Part shown: piece by piece, positions 47,988 to 59,279 of the stretch
How the letters are laid out: each line of letters begins with the position of its first letter
Position numbering within the stretch: the first letter of the stretch is position 1
Assembly: GCA_947623455.1 (NCBI GenBank)
Contig: OX392532.1
Span: forward strand, 4,671,501 to 4,735,500
Length of the DNA: 64,000 bases
Origin: Mimachlamys varia
Taxonomy: Eukaryota > Mollusca > Bivalvia > Pectinida > Pectinidae
Direction of reading: 5' to 3'
Program-made: the position numbers and the translations under genes
Notes under the pieces: model-generated
Databases searched by the model: none
The model's input: only the letters and a program-made list of their open reading frames with translations
What the model was told of the DNA's origin: nothing

Positions 47988-50691
47988 TTCAGTCACCTTT
48001 AAATATATTGTATATAATAAGGTAGACATTTCACTCGTCAGTGAAATGTGATATTAATGGCGCTTTGTTCCTGATAAGCAGGAAAACACGGACCGCTCAC
48101 TATCAGATTCGTTCCATGAAATTTCAAATCATTTAGCTAAAGTCGTAATTGAGCTGCACATTTAATATCACCTTTAAATTTCTATGCCCAATAATCCCAT
48201 ACTGTTTCTCTATCTACTGTTGGCTGATCTGATGTTACCCATAACAAGCTGGTGGTCTTCACTATTTCAAAAGTCGTCCCAGACTTCGCAGAACGGAACA
48301 CACACTTACAGTCGTTAAATAGCGCGATTATCTTCATTTGGTGACGCACCCAAAATACGACCGTCTGCCGCAAAAATTTCTCGGATATATCGGTTTAAGC
48401 ACGACCGCTATCATAAAGCACCAAACACACATGAGGATATGACAATGTTTAGTGTCTTAGAAATCACTGCCAGCAACACTACTGGGTACTGTTTGCTCTA
48501 CATTGTTTTAGCGCTGTGGCTTGTGATGATTAATGAGCGGCCCTGCGTGGTGTCCGCGCGGACAGATACAAGTGTTGTAGTGATAATAATGTCCATGTAC
48601 TTCATCACCAGGATTATAGACAGGAATAACGATTGTTACGATAATAATTGGCTCATAGACAGTGACATACTGTACATCACTGACAACCGGGGCCAACAGA
48701 GACTCGTAGCAATAATAGTATTGTTATGTCTGTCAGTTATGTGCTATAGTCTTGTTTCGCCTTAATGGAAATGACAGCGGTACAATATTGTGCAATGTAT
48801 TTGGAATTTTCTAGGTGCCATATTGAAATATGTTTAGAAATATTAATAAAAAGGAAGAAATATTTGTTGATATCACATTGTCAAGGGTTTAGTTTTCAAT
48901 TCTTTGTTAATATGTATCCATTTACACAACTGTTTGGGTGTTTATTTTGGATCATATACTACAATAAGTATATACTTGGTATAACTGGGTTACATGTTTA
49001 TCCAAGACTCGTGCGTTAAGGTAATCAATATGAGTACCCCCACCATTTATATTCGGTAAGGACTGAGGGGATTACACCAACTTCTGCAATATTTGTTAAC
49101 AATCTTCAACAGGAAGTGCGTCATTAACCAGAATCCTGATTCCGACTCCGTTACTGATCGGTAGCCAATGGTGTATTTCTGATATCGAACACAGAATAGA
49201 AAATAATAAACTTGTTAAACCATCCCGTTCGAACCTTTTGTAGTTTTCCGTTCGACTAAGTACATCCACAGTTTCTGCCATTTTTGCAGCTCCTTGTTGA
49301 ACGTCCTTCTATATTGACGTCTTTAAGCTTAACTAGGTTCTCTTATGCAATGAAATAATATGTTAGTGTGTCGAATTTCCGTTATTAAATCCCTAGTTTG
49401 TTCCTAATATTTTTTCTCGTACTACAATGTGTCTACTATTGTCTGTCTTATTCGCGAATACATTTAAATTTCAATTGACCGATTGCAGTTTCGATATTAA
49501 AAGTTGTTATCTATCAAATCGTAGCTGGCAATGTCTCAAGACTCCTGAATGAGCATCTGCGAAAACACCGTTTATATAAGTTTTGTTTTCTTTCTCAAAA
49601 TATACACAATGTTTGATGGCATCAACGTGTTATCATCACTGCCTGGTTCTCACATGTTTAGAATATAATTAAAAATGGTACAAACTGATAAAAGCAGTGG
49701 AACAATTTATTTTATCTGTAAATAAACTATCATAATAAATACGCTGTACGTTGTTATGGAGTGCACTTTAAGTGTTATTTGGGAGAAATATATATATATA
49801 TATGGCATATGGTTGTCTAGGAAACATAATCGGAAGTAGACCAACAACGACAGCACCCCTTAAACCCCTAGATAATCATATATATCACTATTAGTTTAGA
49901 ACAGCAGAATTGTCTGATGCTGCACGAGGTCACGCGCAGCCAATCATTCAGATTTTACACCTACATGCGCTTATATCTAAAATCTCGTCGAAATCTCGTA
50001 ATCTGGAGAAGATTGCTAGAATCCAAAGTGTTGCTAGACAGACTGATTAGGTTTACGTCACAACCTAGCGGAGACAATATCACAATCACTGATTTCATCT
50101 GCTGTTCTAACATTGGTGTCCAAACGAGGTTTATATTATATCTGGCGAGGAAAGGATTGAGACTGTGTTGTAAGCACCCTTTGTACCACCGCCTACTACT
50201 AAATATAATCCTTACCCTCCAGACAATCCTGTTATTGTCTCGGACACGACAAATATTTACAGCCAGTCGAAGATGTATCGGAAATTAAGCCGGTCTATGA
50301 AGGACACACCATACAAAGCTTAGAAACCTCTCACAAGCCGCAGACAGTTTGACATGTTGCGAGATGTTCAAGATTATTATTTTTGCTTTGTGTGAACAGT
50401 CCTCGACTCCAACCGCTCGTATGATAATAATTAAACATCTTGTTTTTGTTGTTGGGATAAAATATCTTTTAAGAAAATTTTATTGTCTGTATCATTAGCT
50501 TGTTCAAGATCGCTAGAAAGTCGACTGTGAAAGGGGAAAGTAACTATCCGAAATCTTATAGCTAAACTTATGTTTGTGGGGGGTAATTTTGTTATTACAA
50601 ACGTGCAAGACAACAACCATTTACAAAAGAGGTTTAGTTGTCTTCATCGTCTTATTCCAAAGACATTTATTGACGAACCCTTACCAGGAAT
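47988..50691. other. No recognisable gene
   Basis: Open frames of 108 codons (48439-48765 plus, hydrophobic) and 123 codons (49917-50288 plus, basic) are the longest outside repeats. Neither has a domain I recognise or exon-like limits. There is (AT)n at about 49787-49802. Confidence 0.45.
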
Positions 50692-52213
50692 TTGTCTGGC
50701 GTAACAAACGTAATGTCTTTACCCTTGGAGGAGCTGGGTATCCCCTCATTGGACTGTCCAGACTATCGAGATATTCAGACTGAAGGTTGTCTGTCCGGGA
50801 TTATAAACGTTATGTCTTTCTCCTTGGAGGAGCTGTGTATCCTCATACTGGACTGTCCAGACTAACAAGGTGTCCAGACTGAAGGTTGTCTGTCCGGCGT
50901 TATAAACGTTATGTCTTTCTCCTTGGAGGAACTGGGTATCCTCATACTGGACTGTCCAGACTAACGAGGTGTCCAGACTGAAGGTTGTCTGTCCGGCGTT
51001 ATTAACGTAATGTCTTTCCCCTAGGAGGAGCTGGATATCCTCATACTGGACTGTCCAGACTAACGAGGTGTCCAGACTGAAGGTTGTCTGCCCGGGATTA
51101 TAAACGTATTGTCTTTCCGCTTGGAGGAGCTGGTTATCCACATTGGACTGTCCAGACTAACGAGGTGTCCAGCCCGAAGGTTGTCTGTCCGGGATTATAA
51201 ACGTAATGTCTTTCTCCTTAGAGAAGCTGGGTATCCACATTGGACAGTCCAGACTAACGAGGTGTCCAGTCTGAAGGTTGTCCTCACATTGGACTGTCCA
51301 CACTAACGAGGTGTCCAGTCTGAAGGTTGTCCTCACATTGGACAGTCCAGACTGACGAGGTGTCCAGTCTGAAGGTTGTCCTCACACTGGACTGTCCACA
51401 CTAACGAGGTGTCCAGTCTGAATGCTGTCCGGGATTAAAAACGTAATGTCTTTCCCCTTGGAGGAGCTGGGTATCCACATTGGACAGTCCAGACTGACGA
51501 GGTGTCCAGTCTGAAGGTTGTCTGTCCGGGATTATTAACGTAATGTCTTTCCCCTAGGAGGAGCTGGATATCCTCATACTGGACTGTCCAGACTAACGAG
51601 GTGTCCAGACTGAAGGTTGTCTGCCCGGGATTATAAACGTATTGTCTTTCCGCTTGGAGGAGCTGGTTATCCACATTGGACTGTCCAGACTAACGAGGTG
51701 TCCAGACTGAAGGTTGTCTGTCCGGCGTTATAAACGTATTGTCTTTCCCCTTGGAGGAGCTGGGTATCCACATTGGACAGTCCAGACTGACGAGGTGTCC
51801 AGTCTGAAGGTTATCCTCACGTTGGACAGTCCAGACTGACGAGGTGTCCAGTCTGAAGGTTGTCCTCAAACTGGACAGTCCAGACTTACGAGGTGTCCAG
51901 TCTGAAGGTTGTCCTCAAACTGGACTGTCCAGACTAACGAGGTGTCCAGACTGAAGGTTGTCCTCACACTGGACTGTCCAGACTAACGAGATATCCAGAC
52001 TGAAGGTTGTCTGTCTGGCGTTATAAACGTATTGTCTTTCTCCTTGGAGGAGCTGGGTATCCACACATTTGACTGTCCAGACTAACGAGGTGTCCAGACT
52101 GAAGGTTGTCTGTCCGGCGTTATAAACGTATTGTCTTTCCCCTTGGAGGAGCTGGGTATCCACACATTTGACTGTCCAAACTAACGATGTGTCCAGTCTG
52201 AATGCTGTCCGGG
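50692..52213. repeat. Modular 99-bp/49-bp tandem array
   Basis: Two modules alternate. One is about 50 bp with TTATAAACGTAATGTCTTTC and CTTGGAGGAGCTGGGTAT. The other is 49 bp with GGACTGTCCAGACTAACGAG and GTGTCCAGTCTGAAGGTTGT. Together they make a 99-bp unit (for example steps 50776, 50875, 50974, 51073). In places (about 51282-51420 and 51810-51990) the 49-bp module repeats alone. It contains the palindrome TGGACTGTCCA and, in CAGTCTG-type units, a CAGACT...AGTCTG stem. The 99-bp unit is 33 codons, so one minus-strand frame (up to 131 codons at 50746-51141) stays open. I treat that as a repeat artefact. Confidence 0.95.
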
Positions 52214-53275
52214 AAAGATTTATCGGAGTCTGATCTAACCTCTGGGGAAACACATGGCTCCGAGGTTTACGCAAAGTAATTAATTTAGGAAACAGTCGTC
52301 ATATTAGGGCCCTTGTTTCTGGTGGTAACATCCAGAACTGGGCGACCAACACATTAATCACGGGTTATTAGGTTCCTTAGTTGTCTACAGATTGACCAAT
52401 AGTGACCGCAAGTGTCCATAACACGTCGTGTTATCGATGGCGTGCTGTAATAACCATCTCATCAGTTTACCGAGGTATTCTCTGTACCAGTAGTAACAGT
52501 GTACCTTTAGTGCGCATTGTTCGGTAACTATCTGTCCTTATGTCTTTTTATATGTTGTGGTATATCTGTACACAAGTTTTGACATCGACAGAATTCAATC
52601 AAATCATTTCTCAATAATAATAATAGTCTTTATCTTAACTTGATGACCTATTGACCTTATAATTTAAATTTTGAAATATTCTGTCAGATGATTTTTTTAA
52701 GATCTTTATTTCAATAATATTAAAAAAGAAGGGGGTACTGTGGGGTTTTTTCACGTTGCAATTTGTGTTGTTAAAGGAACACGGAGAGGAAAATTGATCA
52801 ATTTTCTAATCAGGCAGATCTCAAACAGGGTGATGAATGCAAAAACGAATATTTGGTAGGGAAGCAATGCATGGAATCTGTTCTCAGTAAGATATACACT
52901 GTATTTACATACGCTCTTCGCCCTTACACTGTAATGCAATGTGAAGACAAATAATGTTATAAGACTGTAAAAACATTTGCTATTGTGACGTCATTAATTT
53001 CATTGTCTACACTTGATTTGTTGTAGAAAAACTGTTCGAAATAACTAAAAGACACAAATTTTCTATGAAAATTTCAAGGTAAGCAATGAAAGTTTTGCAA
53101 ATATTGTAATAGTTCTATAACACACCTTGCTATTGTTGACAAACTTACATAAACCCTATCGGGATTTATTCAGTTTGTCATCAATATTAATGAGTTGTAT
53201 AGGACTGCTATAATATTTACTAAGGCAATCAGTACTTAAATAAAAAGAATTTCAGAGATAAAGGGGATGACACTT
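52214..53275. other. Sequence upstream of the GTPase exon, probably intron
   Basis: AT-rich and without a gene. Because a 3' splice site ends at 53303, this region is inferred to belong to an intron in the 5' UTR of the RASL10-like gene. No upstream exon or promoter could be identified. Confidence 0.5.
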
Positions 53276-53303
53276 TACTAACATGCTTTCATATGCTTTT
53301 CAG
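53276..53303 (+). promoter_or_regulatory. Branch point and 3' splice site of the GTPase gene
   Basis: TACTAAC (53276-53282) is a perfect branch-point consensus. It is followed by a pyrimidine-leaning stretch (CATGCTTTCATATGCTTTT) and CAG at 53301-53303. The branch A is 22 nt from the AG, a normal distance. The exon therefore most likely begins at 53304, 17 nt before the start codon. Confidence 0.75.
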
Positions 53304-53312
53304 GATGACCAC

Positions 53313-53324
53313 ATGCAACCATGA
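53313..53324 (+). promoter_or_regulatory. Three-codon uORF overlapping the GTPase start
   Basis: ATG CAA CCA TGA: the stop codon overlaps the main ATG (ATGA). A second upstream ATG at 53305 is also out of frame and opens a frame that runs into the coding sequence to 53511. Both lie in the inferred exon. The main start, with CAACC before ATGA (A at -4, C at -3), is in a moderate context, so leaky scanning or reinitiation would be needed. That is an inference. Confidence 0.5.
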
Positions 53325-53956
53325 CGACCTCTCATCTGACCGTCGACACGGACCAGCAGAAGATAAAGCTTGCTGTGTTGGGTGCCCCGGGGGTCGGGAA
53401 GACTTCCATCGTCAAACAGTTCGTTTGCAATCATTTCGAGGAGGAATACGAGCCAACGGACCGGAAACACGTGTACCTCCCCTCTGTCATCATCAACGAT
53501 CACCTATATGAACTTAAAATCATCGATTGTCCCTACATTCCGTACTTCCCAGTGAATTCCTTATATGAGTTTACCGACTTTCGAGGCTATGGATTACGAA
53601 ATGCCACGGCCTACATTCTAGTGTATGACGTCACTTCCGAAGACAGTTTTCAATATATCAAATCATTACGCGATCAGATTTTGGAAAGTCGTAATATGCA
53701 TGACGTTCCACTTTTTGTTGTCGGAAACAAACATGATTTGTCCGATGAGCGCGGGAAATTCCGCCGCGAGGTCGCCAACTTGGTGAAAAAGCAATGGAAA
53801 TGTGGCTACGTGGAGTGTTCAGCAAAGTTCAATTGGCATATCGTGTTGCTATTCAAAGAACTCATGAAAGCTGTGGACTTCATCGACTACGGCCATAAAC
53901 CCACAGCAGTGAGAGTACAGGACGCCCTACGACGAAACAGATGCGTTATTTTATGA
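53321..53956 (+). CDS. RASL10: RASL10-type Ras-like small GTPase
   Basis: A 211-residue Ras-superfamily GTPase, close to the length of vertebrate RASL10A/B (about 200). G1/P-loop GAPGVGKT is at 21-28, the switch I region has PT at 45-46, G4 NKHD is at 136-139, and G5 SAK (167-169) sits in the block CGYVECSAKFNWHIVLLF. The G3 site reads DCPYIP (69-74) instead of DxxGQ, a known departure of the RASL10 branch. The tail ALRRNRCVIL ends in a CaaX box (CVIL, 208-211); a final Leu predicts geranylgeranylation and membrane attachment. These blocks match RASL10B as I know it; choosing between A and B is not possible for an invertebrate. An in-frame TGA at 53306-53308, just inside the exon, fixes ATG 53321 as the start, so the whole coding sequence is in one exon. 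GC is clearly higher than in the flanks. The cellular role is inferred from the family, where RASL10 proteins are growth-inhibitory and expressed in neural or endocrine tissue. Confidence 0.95.
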   Translation: MTTSHLTVDTDQQKIKLAVLGAPGVGKTSIVKQFVCNHFEEEYEPTDRKHVYLPSVIINDHLYELKIIDCPYIPYFPVNSLYEFTDFRGYGLRNATAYILVYDVTSEDSFQYIKSLRDQILESRNMHDVPLFVVGNKHDLSDERGKFRREVANLVKKQWKCGYVECSAKFNWHIVLLFKELMKAVDFIDYGHKPTAVRVQDALRRNRCVIL

Positions 53957-54060
53957 GATTCGACAGTAGATAGGATACAAAATACGATATTTAATACCTT
54001 TTATTTTCAGCCTGTGCAAATATAAATTGTCTTTTGCCTTTCAGCGGATGTTGTTAATAT

Positions 54061-54066
54061 AATAAA
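54061..54066 (+). terminator. Poly(A) signal of the GTPase gene
   Basis: AATAAA about 105 nt after the stop codon, giving a short 3' UTR. It is the first canonical hexamer downstream. Confidence 0.7.
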
Positions 54067-54228
54067 GACTGTTTAGCGCATAGCCAGGGAAGTGTGTTAA
54101 TAAGCTATAAACTCCTACACGGTAGAGGACATGAAAGGCCGCGTTCTGACTGTACGTGAATACTGTTATTGTGCGCGTATATTAGATTGTATGATCGTTT
54201 TTTGTATGTTATAGAATATCGACATGGA

Positions 54229-54234
54229 AATAAA
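54229..54234 (+). terminator. Second possible poly(A) signal
   Basis: AATAAA followed by GGCGAG and, within 40 nt, T-rich sequence. It could give a longer alternative 3' UTR. Which hexamer is used cannot be told from sequence. Confidence 0.45.
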
Positions 54235-55665
54235 GGCGAGCATTAAAGTGACGAGTTTTATACAAAACATGTTTATAGATAGTTATTGGTGTATAAAATA
54301 GCTGTAAGCTTAACATTATTATCTTATTCATATACCACCATGGTCGTTATCGAACGCACCCGGTGGACAAATTATTGTTCTAACCGACCAAAATCATGAA
54401 GCATTCGGTTGGTTACAGAAGATAGACATCCCATAATATATTCACGTGGTGTTTAGTGCCTGATCCAGCTAGCATTAAAATCTGTTTCTATTTCAGCAAC
54501 ATACCACATCAGAACACAAAGGGAAGACAAGTTCAAAAAGGATCGACATATAACACTGATGTGCATGTACATAGCAACTGTTACTGACTTAACACGTGAT
54601 GGTATTTTCATTGTAATATAGAAAGATAATTCGAGATTGCGGTTTCTACTTAAGCTATATAGACGCTGAGTTGACTTAATTGACATTTCATACATTGTGA
54701 GTTTCAGATGTTATTCTGACTTAGGTTGATACACATTATTTATGATATACTACTATGAACGTCACTGAATCACTGACATCCTATATTTCGTTCAAAAATA
54801 ACCAATGAAACCAATATATATATCGAATAGGGATTTGTTTTCAGAGTTCGATGTCACCGGTAATCTACCAGATACAACACATGACCAACCGAAAGAAAAA
54901 GCCACAAGACTTCCACCAACAACTACACGAACATTAAAAGCGCATCTAAAATGTCTAAATCACCAGCAGAATAGGAGCCAAACACTATCATGTGAATCGT
55001 GGACAAACACGATACAAGCTATAAAGCAAGCTACAGCTAACACCTAGTGGATAGTGGTCTCGCAATCGGGCAGATCTTAGTTTTACATGTAGGTGAGAAC
55101 TACAAGTTTTTGTCTAGTTGATATTGTTAGCATTTAACAAATCATATAGAAGAGTAAAATGGCAATGCTTGTATTTTTAGTTGCAGTTTGATCAATAATA
55201 GCGTATCCTCCCTAGTTTGACCAAACTATCTAGATCATTTTTCTCCTAGTGATTCAACTTTCTAGCAATGGGGTCTGTCTAGTAATTGAGCTGTATTTCA
55301 CGATATAAGATCTACGTGTGTATTCTAGGGGAATACTTCAATCCCCCGGGACACATACAACACTGTTACAAGGTATCCATACGGTAATAAATGCCAGACA
55401 ATCTCAAATACATTATATGTTTGTGTATCATAGAGACCCATACACCACTGGTCAAACACCGCCCAACAGAACTGATTTTGCAGAAAAGAGATCGAAGACC
55501 AAGCAACTTGATTATAACCACGAATGCGAAGAAACTGAAGTCTTTAAAGAAGTAACCCTAGGAAAACATCAGTTTATGAGTAGGAAGCACGTCGGTACAC
55601 TCAAACAAGGCTGTACTAGTAAGGACTGCGATGTCCAAGTTGTTAAGCTACTGACATATTGTTAC
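54235..55665. other. No confident gene
   Basis: Two plus-strand frames, 54805-55047 (80 codons) and 55318-55779 (153 codons), have no recognised motif. The end of the second is antisense to the candidate exon at 55666-55899, which explains why it stays open there. Confidence 0.45.
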
Positions 55666-55899
55666 CACAGGCTGTCCCCCTCCGGGTCGCAGGCTCCAGG
55701 CCTACGTGGGGCAGTCGCCAGGTGTTGGTCGGTGGTGTTTTTATGCTCCGGGATCTCGGGCATTCTGTCACCACTATAACCTGACACGTCCTTTAATGAC
55801 ACAAACAAACCGGACAGAGTGTTATTACAGGGTACTCCACCAGTGACGTACTGTATGATAAACTCTCTTCTCTTCCCTTCAAATGAATCAAAGAATCCA
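55666..55899 (-). CDS. Possible internal exon of an unknown gene
   Basis: On the minus strand, TTACAG ends at 55900 and GTAACA starts at 55665. Between them lie 234 bp open in one frame, with splice phases equal at both ends (phase 2-2) and length divisible by 3. GC is well above the flanks, especially at 55666-55760. The product contains FEGKRREFIIQYVTGGVPCN, NTLSGLFVSLKDVSGYSGD and RRPGACDPEGDSLW. I recognise no family. The pyrimidine tract before the acceptor is weak. It may be a real cassette exon on the strand opposite the GTPase gene or an old exon fragment. Confidence 0.4.
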
Positions 55900-56379
55900 C
55901 TGTAACAGATCCATTGCCAGATCATAGACGACATACAAAATGTAGCCTACTTTGGCAAACAGCAGTTCACATTAACATGTACATAGAAACGCGTTGTAAA
56001 ACCTTCATACTACAAGACAAGCCAGTTAGTATTTCCATCAACGCATGCAGATCTAAAGAGTGTAAAGAGTCTATTAAGGACGAAATGTGTTTATCTTATA
56101 AGATCCGTACACTCTTACGTCAAAATTTCATCAGAAAATGGAATGCCACAGAATCGCACAGCTCGAAGGACTACCAGTGATTAAAAGGGCGACAGATGAG
56201 GATAGGCTATACCTGTTGCCCAATCCCTTTGACAATTCAACATCTGTATGTCAATAAAATCTGTTGAAATGAAAGATGAGGATCAGTGACCAAGGAAATG
56301 GTATCGTAACTACCTGAATAAAAGACGCTACAAACAAACGTTGTTATATTTCGTAATAATGTCGAGAAAACATCAGTGA

Positions 56380-56685
56380 ATATCAGAGTGCCAGCAAGAT
56401 CATAATCAAAACTCAACAACAATCAGTTGAACTAGGGACAAAATAAAACAAATGAAAAGACTTACATGGAGACCCTTGGAAATGTACCAGAGAATAAGAC
56501 CAGGTATTCCGGAAGAGTAAGCATCTTCTGCTTCATCGATGACACTTGCCATTTAAATCTAGGTCCCATCAAAGTAAATGTCAGGTCCTAAAAGTGAGAA
56601 GTAAGGTTTCATTCTTAATAATTACAAGCAGGCATACTAATGAGTGTATAAAAAACCGACCAAGATAGTGACCACAAACCTGCTT
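56380..56685 (-). mobile_element. PLE 3'-end fragment
   Basis: AAGATCATAATCAAAACTCA (terminus variant), then CCGGAAGAGTAAGCATCTTC and TGCTTCATCGATGACACTTG, antisense of the VDEAE-type motif, then the LRGLD-type segment. It fades out near 56680 before any RT motif. Confidence 0.75.
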
Positions 56686-56873
56686 AAATGATGACAAGTT
56701 GCTCTACGTTAGTGGGATATCCTAATCAAGCGATGACACATAGAATATACATTGCAAGTTTCTCGCCATTTGACAGCCACGATGAATTTGATACTGTTGG
56801 CGATCACCTACACCTGCAATCATAATGCAACAAACGGAACGAAGACAAACTGAAATGAATAAAGATCACGTAC

Positions 56874-57064
56874 CACACACATGTGCTGAACCATTTAAAT
56901 TTAGTTATAGATACAGTATGCCGAAAAATGAATTAAACTGCATCATACAGCTGTTTCGTCCTCCTAGGACTCTTCAGTGATGCTAGGGGCCAGAAGGTAG
57001 TAATCCAAAATTTCTAAACTAATGTAGAAGCAGAAGGGTCTGGTGCGAAAAACCCGTATAAATA
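56874..57064 (-). repeat. Dispersed repeat, copy 2 (inverted relative to copy 1)
   Basis: Its reverse complement contains CTGCTTCTACATTAGTTTAG, CCCTAGCATCACTGAAGAGT, CCTAGGAGGACGAAACAGCT and GTATGATGCAGTTTAATTCA, matching 47808-47987 over its full length. Copy 2 has a short insertion near its GGTTCAGCACATGTGTG end. Elsewhere the similarity stops sharply, so these are element boundaries or nearly so. Confidence 0.8.
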
Positions 57065-59279
57065 AGTTCCAGATAAGCTAAATAAAATGAGGGATAATAA
57101 TACAAAAGGTATCAGTGTTTTGTTTCTGGTGCCATTGCCTGTTATGTTATGTAACACCAAATTTAGCAGAGATTTAAATTTGACCTTTAATACCGGCCAG
57201 ATTATCTTCATCATGTCTTCATTATAAAAACAAAATGTTAAGCAAAAAAAAAAGGAAATAAAGTTTGCCTTTGGTCTTTGACCCGATGACCTTGAGGAGC
57301 AAATATACAATATGACTTTTGACCGGATATTTTGAAAAGTGTTACATGTGTAATTAGACAGTGAGGGACCGATGACATAACCTTAGCACACACCTTTGAA
57401 TGTTCAAAATAGTATGGCGTTTCTAACTTCTGACATTTGGATGAAGGTCACAATAACATAATGCGAGTGAATGCACTACACATCGTAAATGGACGACGCA
57501 GATATGCTAAAGGTTTCATCAGTATATCTTTAACGGTCCAACAGTTAACACCGGGCAAAAATAATTTGGAAACTGCACGTTTACATGCAGTGGGTATTGC
57601 ATTTAACATCGACTTATAGCGATGAGCTTTACTTTAAGTTTCGTCATTTAATCTTCAACGGTTGGAAGTTATGGCCCGGAAAAGAAAATATTACAAGAAC
57701 CAGAACAAGAAAATTTGTATTAAAATATGTCTCCCTTCATTCGAATGAGGTGGGAGGAGAGAATAATAATAGTATCAAACGACAAAACAAAAGGCAAGAG
57801 CAGAGCCTTGTTGTACAACAGCTGCAATTTTTACTGATTTCTTTAAAAGGTTAGAAAGTGCCCAGACATAAAATTTTATTTTGATGGAAGAATGGCGTGT
57901 CAGCCACTGCTAAATGCTTTGGAAATGACACAAACTGCAAGATAAGAATGCTTTATAGAGCATGAAAGATCGTGTGATAAAGATGAGTTACATGTACCGA
58001 AACCCTAATAAAATAAAGCATCTTTGTACATCGATGACGTTACTAGATCAACTGAGTAACATGTTAAAAGTTTTGAGTTGCACGTACCAGAAACCTTATT
58101 ATGAAGTACTTTTGTACATCGATGATATATATGATTAAGCATGTCCATTGTGATAACATTCCCAAACACCCGGTTAATGAACCCTGAATATTATTACCAT
58201 GGTAACTGTTCCAGTGTGCAGAGGAATGTAACCTGGATTGCGGATACATGAATCCAACCATACAGCTTATCTGAGCTAATGTAGAATACATGTATGATGA
58301 AAATTTAAAAATGTTCACACAAAATAAATGCAGACGCCTACTTTAAAACATGTCACCGCCATGCTTTTACTTGGAATGCCATTAACACATGCAACACCTC
58401 TTTGCTCACAACAAGGAACATGTAAGCTCCAGATTATTAAGATGTCACTAACGATCTATCGAAGACGATGATTTGACTTTTTTATTTTCTGGCACAAACG
58501 TAATTATGAGTGTGTTTCAGCTTTAACACCGCTACAGAGTCTGTAGAACAGCGACAGGATCTGCAATGGTGGGGATTAAATGGTGTAATACCACGTGTTG
58601 GCGCGGCACGCCTGGCGTCGAGATGGATTGGTAACAAGCTCTTCTCCCCCGAGCAGTGCTCGTAAAATCACACATTGGCTAATTTATTGCTCCTGTTTTT
58701 ACTCCGAGGTGATTTGCCATGGACTAAACTTTCAGTGCCCTAATTGTGCTTGTGTATACGAAATAGTAATTACTTCACAGGAGCAGCACTGAAACATTGT
58801 AAAAATTTAATGCTAAGGCCGTTTTCTTCTTTGTCATTTAATTCCTCAGGACTAGAGGCTCCCAGATTTAGATTAAATACTCTGTCAATGTCGGTTGAGT
58901 TATCATTGTATTTTCTATAAAAAAAAATGTTGTTGCTTTTCAGTACTTCGAGTACGGTTCTAAAGAAATCATTGGCTGCTCTGCTATTTACAAAAAATAT
59001 CACCAAACTGTGTGTCACCGCATTTATATACAAACCAGATATCGAATTTTGCACAAAAGTGATATTCTACTAAGGATGGATCAGGGTCAAGAGTAAAAAC
59101 AAAATCATCAAAGGACAACCAAGCGTCATCAGAAACAGTTCAAACTCGAACTAGAAAACAAAGTATGGCAGAAAATGACAAAAAAAGTTACTATAATTTA
59201 ATCCCCTTTTACTTTATCGACGTCTAAATCTTAGTCAAATTTGATATCCAATTCTCACATCGAAACCTTGAGTGGTGAC
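57065..59279. other. No recognisable gene
   Basis: AT-rich; frames of 60-98 codons without motifs. A 94-codon minus-strand frame at 58770-59054 is unassigned. Confidence 0.5.

Noticed and set aside
48439..48765. 108-codon hydrophobic membrane protein
   Set aside because: No recognised motif, exon boundary or composition shift; AT-rich DNA readily gives hydrophobic frames.
49917..50288. 123-codon basic protein
   Set aside because: Longest non-repeat frame after the GTPase and the 153-codon frame, but no motif or splice support; left unassigned.
53293..53511. Second protein overlapping the GTPase on the plus strand
   Set aside because: Out of frame with a strong conserved coding sequence; its first ATG lies in the inferred intron. 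It is at most a uORF effect.
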